From Spirochaetaceae bacterium 4572_59 (GTDB lineage Bacteria > Spirochaetota > Spirochaetia > DSM-2461), in NCBI GenBank assembly GCA_002084805.1, contig NBMC01000008.1, positions 1-46,700 on the forward strand: a DNA stretch of 46,700 bases, given 5' to 3'. A program made the position numbers and the translations under genes. Each line of letters starts with the position of its first letter. Positions within the stretch are counted from its first letter, which is position 1. Under the pieces are notes generated by a model that saw only the letters and a list, made by a program, of their open reading frames with translations, was not told the origin of the DNA and ran no database searches. Of this stretch, positions 1 through 7,528 are shown one piece after another.

Positions 1-1172
1 AATAACACTTCGAACTGTACTTTCAACCGAAGCCCTAATATTCAGCTTATCTTTACTTGCTTTAAATTGCTGTCGTTGAAGGGCAACCCGGACACTATCA
101 TCAGTAAACCGTATTATTGATAGATCTTTCTTCTTCAGTTTTTTTGCAAAACATTTATCTTTAAAGGGACAGATATCACAGGTACTACTATCAAATCCGG
201 CACTGTACCGTCCTGGTTTCCCCTGTTTAATTTCTCCGATATTTGTTCTTTCCTGTAGATTCTCCAGATCAACAGCCATAAGCTTTTGATCATCTGTTGT
301 ATTCGGTTCCACGCTTGTAGTGGTGATAAGCTGCAGATCATTCTCTGAGTTACAGGTTTCTGTAAAATTAGCGACATAACCTTTTGCGCCTTCTCCATTT
401 TTCTTTCTATATGTTGCATCTATATCATCAGGAGACTGGAGGGTTGAACCACTCAATTCTTTTCCCTGTTTTATAACAATATTCTTTTCTTCAAAGCGGT
501 AATGCTCATTAAAGACTCTTACAAGATTTTTATAGGCAGTACGCTCTTGGTATTTCCCTTTAAACTCTTTTATGAAGAGAGCCAAATCCTCTCCAATTTC
601 TCTGAATCTTCATTGGATAAGATCCTGTGAAGACGGTGAATAATTTCAACAAGCAGTTGTACTCTGCTCATCTTCTGGATATTGCTCTGAACCTGTGTTG
701 AATCCATTCTCTGTAAACCAGTCTTCAGTTTGAACTTTTCGATCTGTTTGTCTGTGACTCTTTCAGTTGCTTTTTGGATTAAGTTAACATCATTATTCCT
801 TTCATACTCACACAATGCTGCTCGAAAGTAATAAATTGTTCGCAGGTCAAAATACTGTTCATCAAAATCCTGTAGACCAAGAGCATACCTGACTTGCAGG
901 TCAAAAAGAAAATGATTGTATAATTCTTCATCACTCCAGCCAAACCCGGATTTTAGGGTTTCAAAGCCAACCAGGATATTAACAGGAATATTGGGCCTGG
1001 ATTTTTTATCACTGTAGAGAACGGAGAAAACAGTCTCATCTAGTTTACAAAAATAATCACTATAAAAAGTTTGTGCCCATGACTTTTCTAATAATTTCCT
1101 TGCAGTTGGTGGAAGTTGATCCACGGCTGTGAACATTCTACGCTGCCGGTGTTTTATGTTGGTTTTAAACAT
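1..1172 (-). pseudogene. IS1182-type transposase, frameshifted and cut by the window edge
   Basis: The minus strand encodes a DDE transposase of the IS1182/DUF772 type, which would move its own insertion sequence. The first frame starts at 1172 behind an AGAGGGG ribosome-binding site and runs about 190 residues, including the N-terminal segment with VGFETLKSGFGWSDEEL. Around 585-600 the homologous reading moves to the next frame: the first frame stops at 570-572, while the second is open from 609 down to base 1. The second frame carries the zinc-like cluster CDICPFKDKC and, at the window edge, RASVESTVRSVI, a conserved IS1182 C-terminal motif. No canonical slippery heptamer lies in the overlap, so a decayed gene is likelier than programmed frameshifting. 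A sequencing error would give the same picture. The 3' end and far inverted repeat are outside the window. Confidence 0.8.
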
Positions 1173-1274
1173 TTCCCCTCTCTTGAAGAGAATTTTATCA
1201 TACTTTGCTGAATTGGGGAATTTCTAACCTTTTTGCAGGGGAGTCACACATATGATCCTTGACTGTTAGATCAC
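1173..1274. other. Probable upstream end of the insertion sequence
   Basis: The transposase starts at 1172, so one IS end should lie just to its right. A G/C-patterned stretch at about 1213-1246 (GGGGAATTTC ... TTGCAGGGGAGTCACA) is a plausible terminal repeat. The opposite end is not in the window, so neither the repeat nor a target duplication can be confirmed. Confidence 0.3.
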
Positions 1275-1303
1275 TTGAATTCCGTTCTTTACGTATATAT
1301 AGT
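1275..1303 (+). promoter_or_regulatory. Candidate sigma-70 promoter of the antiporter gene
   Basis: TTGAAT at 1275-1280 and TATAGT at 1298-1303 are separated by 17 bases. The predicted start near 1310 gives a leader of about 90 bases. The region is AT-rich, so chance matches are possible. Confidence 0.45.
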
Positions 1304-1401
1304 TTTTCATATAAACTCAGTATCTCTTATTGGCAGAAAATTTCATTAGTGATAACCTATGCCCCAACTACTTAAAATTAATGAATACAGGAAAATAGTA
1401 A

Positions 1402-3579
1402 ATGAATACAAATCGCAAAAAAATCATTCTTCTTATTAGTTTTTTTCTCATTTTGGTGACACCCGCTTTTGCCAATGGTGGTGAGGAAAGCTTAACAGAA
1501 AAAATGACAGAACTGGTTTTTGAAATAGGAGTTATCTTATTTGCGGCCCGCCTTGGTGGTGCCATAATGAAAAAGTTTAACATGCCTTCAGTGCTGGGTG
1601 AGCTTCTTATGGGAATTGTCATCGGTCCCTACCTTTTGGGTGGCATTCCACTTCCGGGCTTCCATAACGGATTGTTTCCACTGCTTGCTGGAAGCTTTCC
1701 GGTAAGCCCCGAGCTGTATGGAATAGCGACCATTGCTTCCATTATTCTCCTGTTTCACTCGGGACTTGAAACAGATCTTGCTCTGTTTCTGCAGTTTTCT
1801 GTTAAGGGTGCTATTATTGGAATCACCGGAGTAATTGTATCCTTTGTATCCGGCGCTTGGGCCGGAAGTCTTATAACCGGACAATCCATGTTTGCTCCTG
1901 TGAATCTTTTTATGGGTGTTCTTTCAATTGCAACATCTGTTGGAATTACAGCTCGTATCCTATCGGAGCAGAGGAAGATGGACTCACCCGAGGGTGTTAC
2001 CATCCTGGCTGCCGCTGTAATCGATGATGTTCTCGGTATCATTATTCTAGCTGTTATTCTGGGTATTATTTCCGTTCTGACCGGTTCTGGAGGAGGAGTA
2101 GGAGTAGACTGGGGTGCCATTGTTTTTATTGCTGTGAAAGCTGTCGCTGTATGGCTGGGATTTACAGCTGTAGGAATGATCTATGCCCGTAAAATCGGTA
2201 ACTCTCTGAAAATCTTCAGATCTGAAACATCCATAGCTATTATGAGTCTGGGATTGGCTCTTCTATTATCCGGTATTTTTGAAAAAGCCGGACTGGCTAT
2301 GATTATCGGTGCCTATGTTATGGGCCTATCCCTCTCCCGGACAGACTTGAGTTTTGTGATTCAGGAAAAGATTCATCCTCTGCATGAGTTTTTCGTCCCC
2401 ATCTTTTTTTGTGTAATGGGTATGCTTGTTAATGTGAATGAGTTTCTTGATCCGAAAGTTGTAATTGCGGGTCTCCTCTTCTCTGTGCTTGGAATACTGG
2501 CCAAAATTATAGGATGTGGTGCTCCTTCTCTCTTTTTGAACTTTAATATGAGAGGAGCTCTCAGAATTGGTGTCGGAATGGTTCCTCGTGGAGAAGTGGC
2601 TTTGATTATTGCTGGTATTGGTATCGCCAACGGTATTCTGGATGACAGCCTTTTTGGTGTGGCTATTTTTATGACTCTTTTGACAACACTGATTCCGCCA
2701 CCCCTTTTAACTGCTCTGTTGAAGAATGGAAAGCTGGGTACAAGAACAGAAATGAAGGGATCCAATACGATCAGTACACTCTTTGATTTCCCTTCTCATG
2801 AGATGACTCAGATGGCTATTACGAAAGTTATCAATGCTCTGAAAGAGGAAGGTTTTTATGTTCATGAGCTGGGTATGGGAGATCATCTGGTGAATCAGGT
2901 TCGTAAGGACGACGTTTTTCTAACATTTCATGAGTATATAAAGAAGATGGAAATCGTTTCTGATCCTGCAGATGTCCATTATGTTAAATCGCTTGTATAT
3001 GAGAGCCTTTTGGGAATTAATGATACCATCAATAATCTGAAAGATATGGCTAAGCCGGAGCAGCTTAAAGCTGGAATGAAAAATCTCGCTCCCGATCAGA
3101 ACTCACGCATTCAGGAAGATTATTTTAAAACCATTGATGAAAGCTGTATCTCCATGGAACTGAAAGCTACGGGTAAAAATGCTGTACTTGAAGAGATGGT
3201 TGCTATGGTGAATAAAGCGGGCCTGTTGAAAGATTATGACAAGTGCCTGCAGGCGGTAAAAGACCGGGAAGCATCTATGAGTACGGGTATGCAGAACGGA
3301 ATTGCCATCCCTCATGGTAAAACTGATGGGGTTGAGAAGCTGGTTATTGCTATTGGTCTTAAACAGGATGGAATTGACTTCCAGTCTTTGGACGACAAGG
3401 ATACCAGGATTTTTATTATGACCTTATCTCCCAAGAGTGCGGCCGGTCCCCATATTCAGTTTCTTTCATCGGTTAGCGCTATATTAAGCAAATCCGGCAT
3501 TATTGATGAAATATTTAAATGCCGAACTCCATCCGAATTGAAAGATCTGCTGATTAATGAAGCACACGAAAGTAAATAA
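1402..3579 (+). CDS. CPA2 cation:proton antiporter fused to a PTS EIIA domain
   Basis: This 725-residue inner-membrane protein probably exchanges Na+ or K+ for protons. It starts with a signal-like hydrophobic segment (residues 7-24). About a dozen membrane helices of the Na+/H+ exchanger (Kef/NhaP-like) fold follow, to about residue 440, with the family-like stretch VIDDVLGIIIL. A soluble linker (about 450-570) leads to a C-terminal PTS EIIA type-2/PtsN-like domain (about 575-720). Its phosphorylation-site motif IAIPHGK is intact, with the histidine at residue 638. The ATG follows an AGGAAAA ribosome-binding site. EIIA domains accept phosphate from HPr; that phosphorylation gates transport here is inference. 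The ion specificity cannot be read from sequence. The gene appears monocistronic and ends at a strong terminator shared with the convergent neighbour. Confidence 0.9.
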   Translation: MNTNRKKIILLISFFLILVTPAFANGGEESLTEKMTELVFEIGVILFAARLGGAIMKKFNMPSVLGELLMGIVIGPYLLGGIPLPGFHNGLFPLLAGSFPVSPELYGIATIASIILLFHSGLETDLALFLQFSVKGAIIGITGVIVSFVSGAWAGSLITGQSMFAPVNLFMGVLSIATSVGITARILSEQRKMDSPEGVTILAAAVIDDVLGIIILAVILGIISVLTGSGGGVGVDWGAIVFIAVKAVAVWLGFTAVGMIYARKIGNSLKIFRSETSIAIMSLGLALLLSGIFEKAGLAMIIGAYVMGLSLSRTDLSFVIQEKIHPLHEFFVPIFFCVMGMLVNVNEFLDPKVVIAGLLFSVLGILAKIIGCGAPSLFLNFNMRGALRIGVGMVPRGEVALIIAGIGIANGILDDSLFGVAIFMTLLTTLIPPPLLTALLKNGKLGTRTEMKGSNTISTLFDFPSHEMTQMAITKVINALKEEGFYVHELGMGDHLVNQVRKDDVFLTFHEYIKKMEIVSDPADVHYVKSLVYESLLGINDTINNLKDMAKPEQLKAGMKNLAPDQNSRIQEDYFKTIDESCISMELKATGKNAVLEEMVAMVNKAGLLKDYDKCLQAVKDREASMSTGMQNGIAIPHGKTDGVEKLVIAIGLKQDGIDFQSLDDKDTRIFIMTLSPKSAAGPHIQFLSSVSAILSKSGIIDEIFKCRTPSELKDLLINEAHESK

Positions 3580-3596
3580 ATAGAATTTAAAACTAT

Positions 3597-3636
3597 AAAA
3601 AAGCCCCTGGTAACACGCTTGCCGGGGGCTTTTTTG
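3597..3636. terminator. Bidirectional intrinsic terminator
   Basis: AGCCCCTGG pairs with CCGGGGGCT (one G-T wobble) around an 11-12 base loop. The stem is flanked by A6 on the left and T6 on the right, so it can terminate both the antiporter and the convergent transporter gene. Confidence 0.9.
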
Positions 3637-3651
3637 TTTATCAGATATCTT

Positions 3652-4350
3652 TTAATTTTCCATCTCCTGGGGAATCTTCCCATCCCGTTTCATCCAGGTA
3701 GCCCAGTAGATAAAAGGAGTATCCGCAGCCGCTACCAGCCATTTGATAAAATAGGTGGAAAGCAGAATCTCTATGAGAACAGGCAGAGGGAAAACACCCC
3801 CAAAGGCTATCAGTGTAAAAATGAGTGAATCCAGAAGCTGGCTGACCATGGTACTGGCATTGTTTCTTATCCATATCAGTTTAGCCGAGGGCCATTTCTT
3901 TTTCCAGTAGTTGTAAGCCCACACATCATGCAGCTGTGAAATCCCGAAGGCTGACAGGCTGGCAAGGGCAATACGGGGCATAAAACTGAAGAGAGCGTTC
4001 AGGTGTACATGAGACCAGTCATCAACAGACGGATAAAACCAGAGAGCAGCCTGAAAGAGTAGGGTCGAGGCAATGAGAGCCATGAAACCAATGAGAACAG
4101 CTTTTGTGGCTGATTTTTTTCCGTAATTTTCAGATAGAATATCCGTTACCAGAAAAGATGTGGCATACACAATATTTCCCAGGGTTGCACTGACACCAAA
4201 TATCTCAATCAGTTTCAAAACCTGAATATTTGCGACGATTACCGATATGGGAATCCATACATAGAGTCCTGTTTTTCCAAGAACCCTGTAAAAAAGTAAA
4301 ATAGAGAGGAAGTTCACCAAAAGCATGGCTAACCATAGAAGTTCATTCAT
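3652..4350 (-). CDS. yhhQ: Queuosine precursor transporter, YhhQ/VUT family (DUF165)
   Basis: This 232-residue integral membrane protein has about six hydrophobic helices. It carries the family signatures TDILSENYGKKSA (mid-protein) and RNNASTMVSQLLDS (about residues 160-175). YhhQ-family proteins import queuosine precursors such as preQ0 or preQ1 for tRNA wobble modification. The start is ATG at 4350, with GGGAG 9-10 bases upstream. That Shine-Dalgarno lies inside a preQ1-I-like fold, which independently supports the function. Convergent with the antiporter and apparently transcribed alone. Which precursor is imported is inference. Confidence 0.9.
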   Translation of the reverse strand: MNELLWLAMLLVNFLSILLFYRVLGKTGLYVWIPISVIVANIQVLKLIEIFGVSATLGNIVYATSFLVTDILSENYGKKSATKAVLIGFMALIASTLLFQAALWFYPSVDDWSHVHLNALFSFMPRIALASLSAFGISQLHDVWAYNYWKKKWPSAKLIWIRNNASTMVSQLLDSLIFTLIAFGGVFPLPVLIEILLSTYFIKWLVAAADTPFIYWATWMKRDGKIPQEMEN

Positions 4351-4359
4351 TTTGAATTT

Positions 4360-4401
4360 CTCCCAGTTTTGATTTTAATGACGGGTAGATCTGGCACCGC
4401 C
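4360..4401 (-). promoter_or_regulatory. preQ1-I-like riboswitch in the yhhQ leader
   Basis: Reading the minus strand from 4401: GGCGG (4401-4397) pairs with CCGUC as P1. The intervening loop ends in ACCC, whose first C is left unpaired, as for the ligand-binding C of preQ1-I aptamers. CCAG in the loop (4394-4391) can pair with CUGG (4366-4363) as the pseudoknot P2. The linker is A-rich (AUUAAAAUCAAAA), as expected for L3, though longer than usual. P2 overlaps the Shine-Dalgarno GGGAG (4364-4360), so ligand binding would block translation of the transporter. The assignment is by eye and rests on architecture plus conserved positions. Confidence 0.6.
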
Positions 4402-4402
4402 T

Positions 4403-4430
4403 ATAGTAGATTAACAATCTGCGTTGTCAA
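4403..4430 (-). promoter_or_regulatory. Candidate yhhQ promoter, downstream copy
   Basis: On the minus strand, TTGACA (4430-4425) and TACTAT (4408-4403) have a 16-base spacer. Its start near 4396 would remove the 5' strand of the riboswitch P1 stem. It therefore conflicts with a functional aptamer, unless it gives an unregulated transcript. Confidence 0.45.
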
Positions 4431-4458
4431 TGATAATCACTCTTTCATCCTGTGACAA
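4430..4458 (-). promoter_or_regulatory. Candidate yhhQ promoter, upstream copy
   Basis: On the minus strand, TTGTCA (4458-4453) and TATCAT (4435-4430) have a 17-base spacer. The predicted start near 4423 leaves the whole preQ1-I-like aptamer in the transcript, so this is the promoter compatible with regulation. Confidence 0.45.
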
Positions 4459-4623
4459 TAGGAGCGGGAACAGTCTGATGAAAACGAACAAATCCATGAC
4501 GAAAAAATCTCAAACGGTAATTTTCGATTCTTTTTAAACACAGATATTGGTGGAATTCCCGGTTCACTGATTAAATCTTCTGAGAGATTCCTATTTTTTT
4601 TCTGTAAAAACAGTTATAGCTGT
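4459..4623. other. Intergenic spacer between divergent yhhQ and helicase gene
   Basis: No ORF with coding character, tRNA or convincing repeat was seen. It separates the two divergent promoter regions. Confidence 0.5.
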
Positions 4624-4652
4624 TTGACACTGCTGTGCCATTTCCGTATGAT
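4624..4652 (+). promoter_or_regulatory. Sigma-70 promoter of the DEAD-box helicase gene
   Basis: TTGACA at 4624-4629 and TATGAT at 4647-4652 with an exact 17-base spacer make one of the best promoter matches in the window. The predicted start near 4659 gives a leader of about 50 bases. Confidence 0.75.
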
Positions 4653-4710
4653 TTATCGGATGATTATAAATTCTAACATGAACATAAAATTGAAATAATA
4701 AGGAAAATAA

Positions 4711-6534
4711 TTGAATTTTGACGAACTGAATCTTAACGATTCAATACTAAAGGCCGTAAGCGAAATGGGTTTTACCGAACCTACACCTATTCAGGGTGCA
4801 GTCATCCCGAAACTTCTTGAGTCTCAGGAAGATGTCATTGCACTTGCCCAGACCGGAACAGGAAAAACAGCTGCATTTGGTCTGCCTCTTATCAATAATA
4901 CTGATTTATCCGACAGAAAAACCCAGAGCGTTGTTTTATGCCCTACCAGGGAACTCTGTCTTCAAATACATAGAGAAATGTCTAATTTCGCTAAATTTAC
5001 CAAAGAAATCCGTATGACTGCTGTCTATGGCGGTTCCGATATTGGTACTCAGATCCGCTCTCTCAGACAGGGATCCCAGATTATCATTGCCACACCCGGA
5101 CGGCTTGTGGACTTGATTAAGCGGAAAGTCGCCGATTTGAGTGCGATAAAATGTCTGGTAATGGATGAAGCGGATATTATGCTGAATATGGGTTTTCGTG
5201 ATGAACTGGATTTTATTCTTTCTGCCGCACCCAAAGAAAGGCAGTCTCTCCTTTTCTCTGCTACCATGCCCAGAGAGGTTGCCCGTATTGCTTCTGAATA
5301 TATGATTAAACCCGTGGAAATTTCCATGGGAAAGAAAAATGTCGGAACGGATACTATTGAACACTATTACTATCTGGTTCATGCCAAAGATAGATATAAT
5401 GCTTTGAAACGTCTGGTGGATTTTAACCCCGGTATTTATGGTCTGGTATTCTGCCGGACTAGAATGGATACACAGGTTGTTGCCGATCGTATGCTGAAAG
5501 ACGGATATAATGTGGATGCTCTTCATGGAGACCTTTCCCAGCAGCAGCGAGAATATGTAATGAAAAAGTTTCGGGATCAAAGCCTGCAGCTTCTTATTGC
5601 TACTGATATTGCAGCCAGAGGACTGGATGTTAATAATCTGACTCATGTCATTCACTATGAATTGCCTGATGAAGTGGAAGCATATAACCACCGGAGTGGT
5701 AGAACCGGCCGGGCCGGACGCCGCGGGACATCCTGCGCCATTGTAAATATGCGCGAAAAGTACAAAATCAGACGAATTGAAAATGTTCTGGGCCGGAAGA
5801 TACTTCAGGCTCCCGTTCCCATGGGGCCGGATATCTGTGAACAACAACTGATGCATCTGATCGACCGTGTTCATACGGTGGATGTGGATGAAGAACAGAT
5901 TGCACCCTATGTGGATGTTATTGAAGATAAGCTTAAAGATCTGGATAGACCCACTCTTCTGAAGCATTTTATCTCCATGGAATTCAACCGTTTCCTTAAC
6001 TATTACGGAAATGCTCCAGATCTGATGCCTGTTACTGCTTCTGACAGAGGCGGAAGAGATCGTGGCGGTCGAGACCGTGGCGGAAGAGATCGTGGCGGTC
6101 GAGACCGTGGCGGACGTGATAATGGAAGAGAGCGATTTGACAGAAAACGTGGTGGTAATATCCGTTATGCCCATATCAATCTGAATATTGGACATGAAGA
6201 CCGTATCACACCTCCTCATATCATTGGACTTATCAACCGGTCCACCAAGGGGGCTCAGGTTCCCATCGGAAGGATTGATATTGGTCCTACCAAGTGTTCT
6301 GTACAGGTTGCTGTAGACAGTGTAAGCATGGTGGAAGAGTCTTTGAAACGCACCCCCTTTGCTGGAAAGCGTCTTAAAATTTCGGTTCATCAGGAGTCTT
6401 CTTCTCCCAACAGCAGCGATGGAAATAGTTCTGGTGGTGTTCGTGGAAACGATCGTGGTCATGGAAGTGAGCGTCGAGGCAGTTACGATAAGAGCCGTTA
6501 TAATAAATCCAGGAAACCCCGCAGCGATTCGTAG
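4711..6534 (+). CDS. deaD: DEAD-box ATP-dependent RNA helicase, DeaD/CsdA type
   Basis: This 607-residue cytoplasmic RNA helicase probably acts in ribosome assembly and mRNA remodelling, as DeaD/CsdA does in the cold. Motifs in order: Q-motif region FTEPTPIQ, Walker A AQTGTGKT (46-53), DEAD (152-155), SAT (183-185) and motif VI HRSGRTGR (327-334). After the helicase core comes an RGG-like run of GGRDR repeats (about 445-470), then a DbpA-type RNA-binding domain (about 485-558) and a basic Gly/Ser-rich tail. The start is TTG at 4711, 5 bases after AAGGAA; no better start aligns with the family N-terminus. It is transcribed from its own strong promoter. Confidence 0.95.
   Translation: MNFDELNLNDSILKAVSEMGFTEPTPIQGAVIPKLLESQEDVIALAQTGTGKTAAFGLPLINNTDLSDRKTQSVVLCPTRELCLQIHREMSNFAKFTKEIRMTAVYGGSDIGTQIRSLRQGSQIIIATPGRLVDLIKRKVADLSAIKCLVMDEADIMLNMGFRDELDFILSAAPKERQSLLFSATMPREVARIASEYMIKPVEISMGKKNVGTDTIEHYYYLVHAKDRYNALKRLVDFNPGIYGLVFCRTRMDTQVVADRMLKDGYNVDALHGDLSQQQREYVMKKFRDQSLQLLIATDIAARGLDVNNLTHVIHYELPDEVEAYNHRSGRTGRAGRRGTSCAIVNMREKYKIRRIENVLGRKILQAPVPMGPDICEQQLMHLIDRVHTVDVDEEQIAPYVDVIEDKLKDLDRPTLLKHFISMEFNRFLNYYGNAPDLMPVTASDRGGRDRGGRDRGGRDRGGRDRGGRDNGRERFDRKRGGNIRYAHINLNIGHEDRITPPHIIGLINRSTKGAQVPIGRIDIGPTKCSVQVAVDSVSMVEESLKRTPFAGKRLKISVHQESSSPNSSDGNSSGGVRGNDRGHGSERRGSYDKSRYNKSRKPRSDS
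6049..6108 (+). repeat. Two perfect 30-bp tandem repeats inside deaD
   Basis: Two adjacent identical 30-base copies (6049-6078 and 6079-6108), each made of two related 15-base units, encode the GGRDR repeats. A partial unit follows. Gain or loss of units would stay in frame. Confidence 0.9.
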
Positions 6535-6550
6535 GTAAATCCTCTCAATT

Positions 6551-6635
6551 CCTGTTAAGAAAAAAAATCAGATTCCGATTATTATTATAGGAGCAGCTGC
6601 ATAACTATGGCTGTTCCGGAATCTGATCTAACAGG
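6551..6635 (+). promoter_or_regulatory. Nested inverted repeat in front of flgF
   Basis: TCAGATTCCG (6568-6577) is perfectly complementary to CGGAATCTGA (6617-6626). Outside it, CCTGTTA (6551-6557) pairs with TAACAGG (6629-6635). The outer arm overlaps the flgF ribosome-binding site CAGGAGA. There is no T-run after it, so a translation-control or mRNA-stability role is likelier than termination. Confidence 0.5.
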
Positions 6636-6646
6636 AGAATCATTGG

Positions 6647-7501
6647 ATGATTCGGGGATTATATACCGGAGCCAGCGGAATGCAGGCTCAACAGCATAGA
6701 ATGGATGCCCTGGCCAATAACTTGGCCAACGTTGACCTTAACGGGTATAAAAAAGATACATCTATTCATAAATCTTTTCCTGAAATGCTTATTCGCCGTA
6801 CCAATGATAACGGTGTTCATCAGTTTCCTATCGGCAGTGTCGATTCTGCTCCTATCGTAGGTAAGCTCGGTACGGGTGTGGAATACAATGAATCCTTTAC
6901 CGTATTTGATCAGGGTTCCTTGAAAGAAACTTCCAATCCATATGATCTTGCCCTGGACGGGGACGGATTTTTTACAATAAAGACAAATCATGGCGAACGT
7001 TTTACCCGAAATGGATCTTTTGTCCTCGGAAAAGAGGGATACCTTCTTACAAAAGAGGGATACAAGGTCATGGGTGAGAACGGACCCATTCAGATTAAAC
7101 TCAATAATTTTACAATCGATAAACAGGGACGAGTTTTTCAAAACGGTGAACTTTCAGACGATCCCCTGAGATTGGTAAGCATGGAAGAGAATGACTGGGC
7201 CGATACAGAACTGGTTGATAGTCTGAAGGTCGTACGCTTTGACGCTAATGGTAATCGTTTTCTCAAAAAACAGGGTAGCTCTCTCTGGATTGATACTCCC
7301 GAATCAGGAGAAGCCATTATAAGTCCTTTGAATGACAGACCTAAAGTTCTGCAGGGATTTCTGGAAGCTTCCAATGTTAACCCTGTTACTGAAATGGTGA
7401 ATATGATAGAAGTAAACCGTGCCTACGAAGCCAATCAGAAAGTGATTACTTCACAGGACAGCTTGCTGGATAAACTGATAAATCAGGCAGCCCGGTACTA
7501 G
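6647..7501 (+). CDS. flgF: Flagellar basal-body rod protein FlgF (FlhO-like)
   Basis: This 284-residue protein of the FlgF/FlgG rod family would build the proximal rod of the periplasmic flagellum. It is exported by the flagellar type III system, so no signal peptide is expected. The N-terminus MIRGLYTGASGM and the motif NNLANVDLNGYKK are the flagellar rod signature. The C-terminus NPVTEMVNMIEVNRAYEANQ is the matching rod/hook C-terminal domain. CAGGAGA precedes the ATG. flgG follows 27 bases downstream and the rod-binding gene after that, so the three form an operon. Spirochaetes often call this gene flhO. Confidence 0.92.
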   Translation: MIRGLYTGASGMQAQQHRMDALANNLANVDLNGYKKDTSIHKSFPEMLIRRTNDNGVHQFPIGSVDSAPIVGKLGTGVEYNESFTVFDQGSLKETSNPYDLALDGDGFFTIKTNHGERFTRNGSFVLGKEGYLLTKEGYKVMGENGPIQIKLNNFTIDKQGRVFQNGELSDDPLRLVSMEENDWADTELVDSLKVVRFDANGNRFLKKQGSSLWIDTPESGEAIISPLNDRPKVLQGFLEASNVNPVTEMVNMIEVNRAYEANQKVITSQDSLLDKLINQAARY

Positions 7502-7528
7502 GGCAAGTTAAATAGGAGATAGACGAAT

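Noticed and set aside
135..419. Separate 94-residue minus-strand ORF
   Set aside because: It is an out-of-frame shadow; the frame with transposase homology (from 609 down to 1) is a different one.
570..612. Programmed -1 frameshift in the transposase
   Set aside because: No X XXY YYZ heptamer in the overlap, so a mutation is likelier.
4936..6462. 508-residue antisense ORF across the helicase gene
   Set aside because: It is opposite a clear DEAD-box helicase, its protein is low-complexity with no domain, and it arises from codon bias and the repeat.
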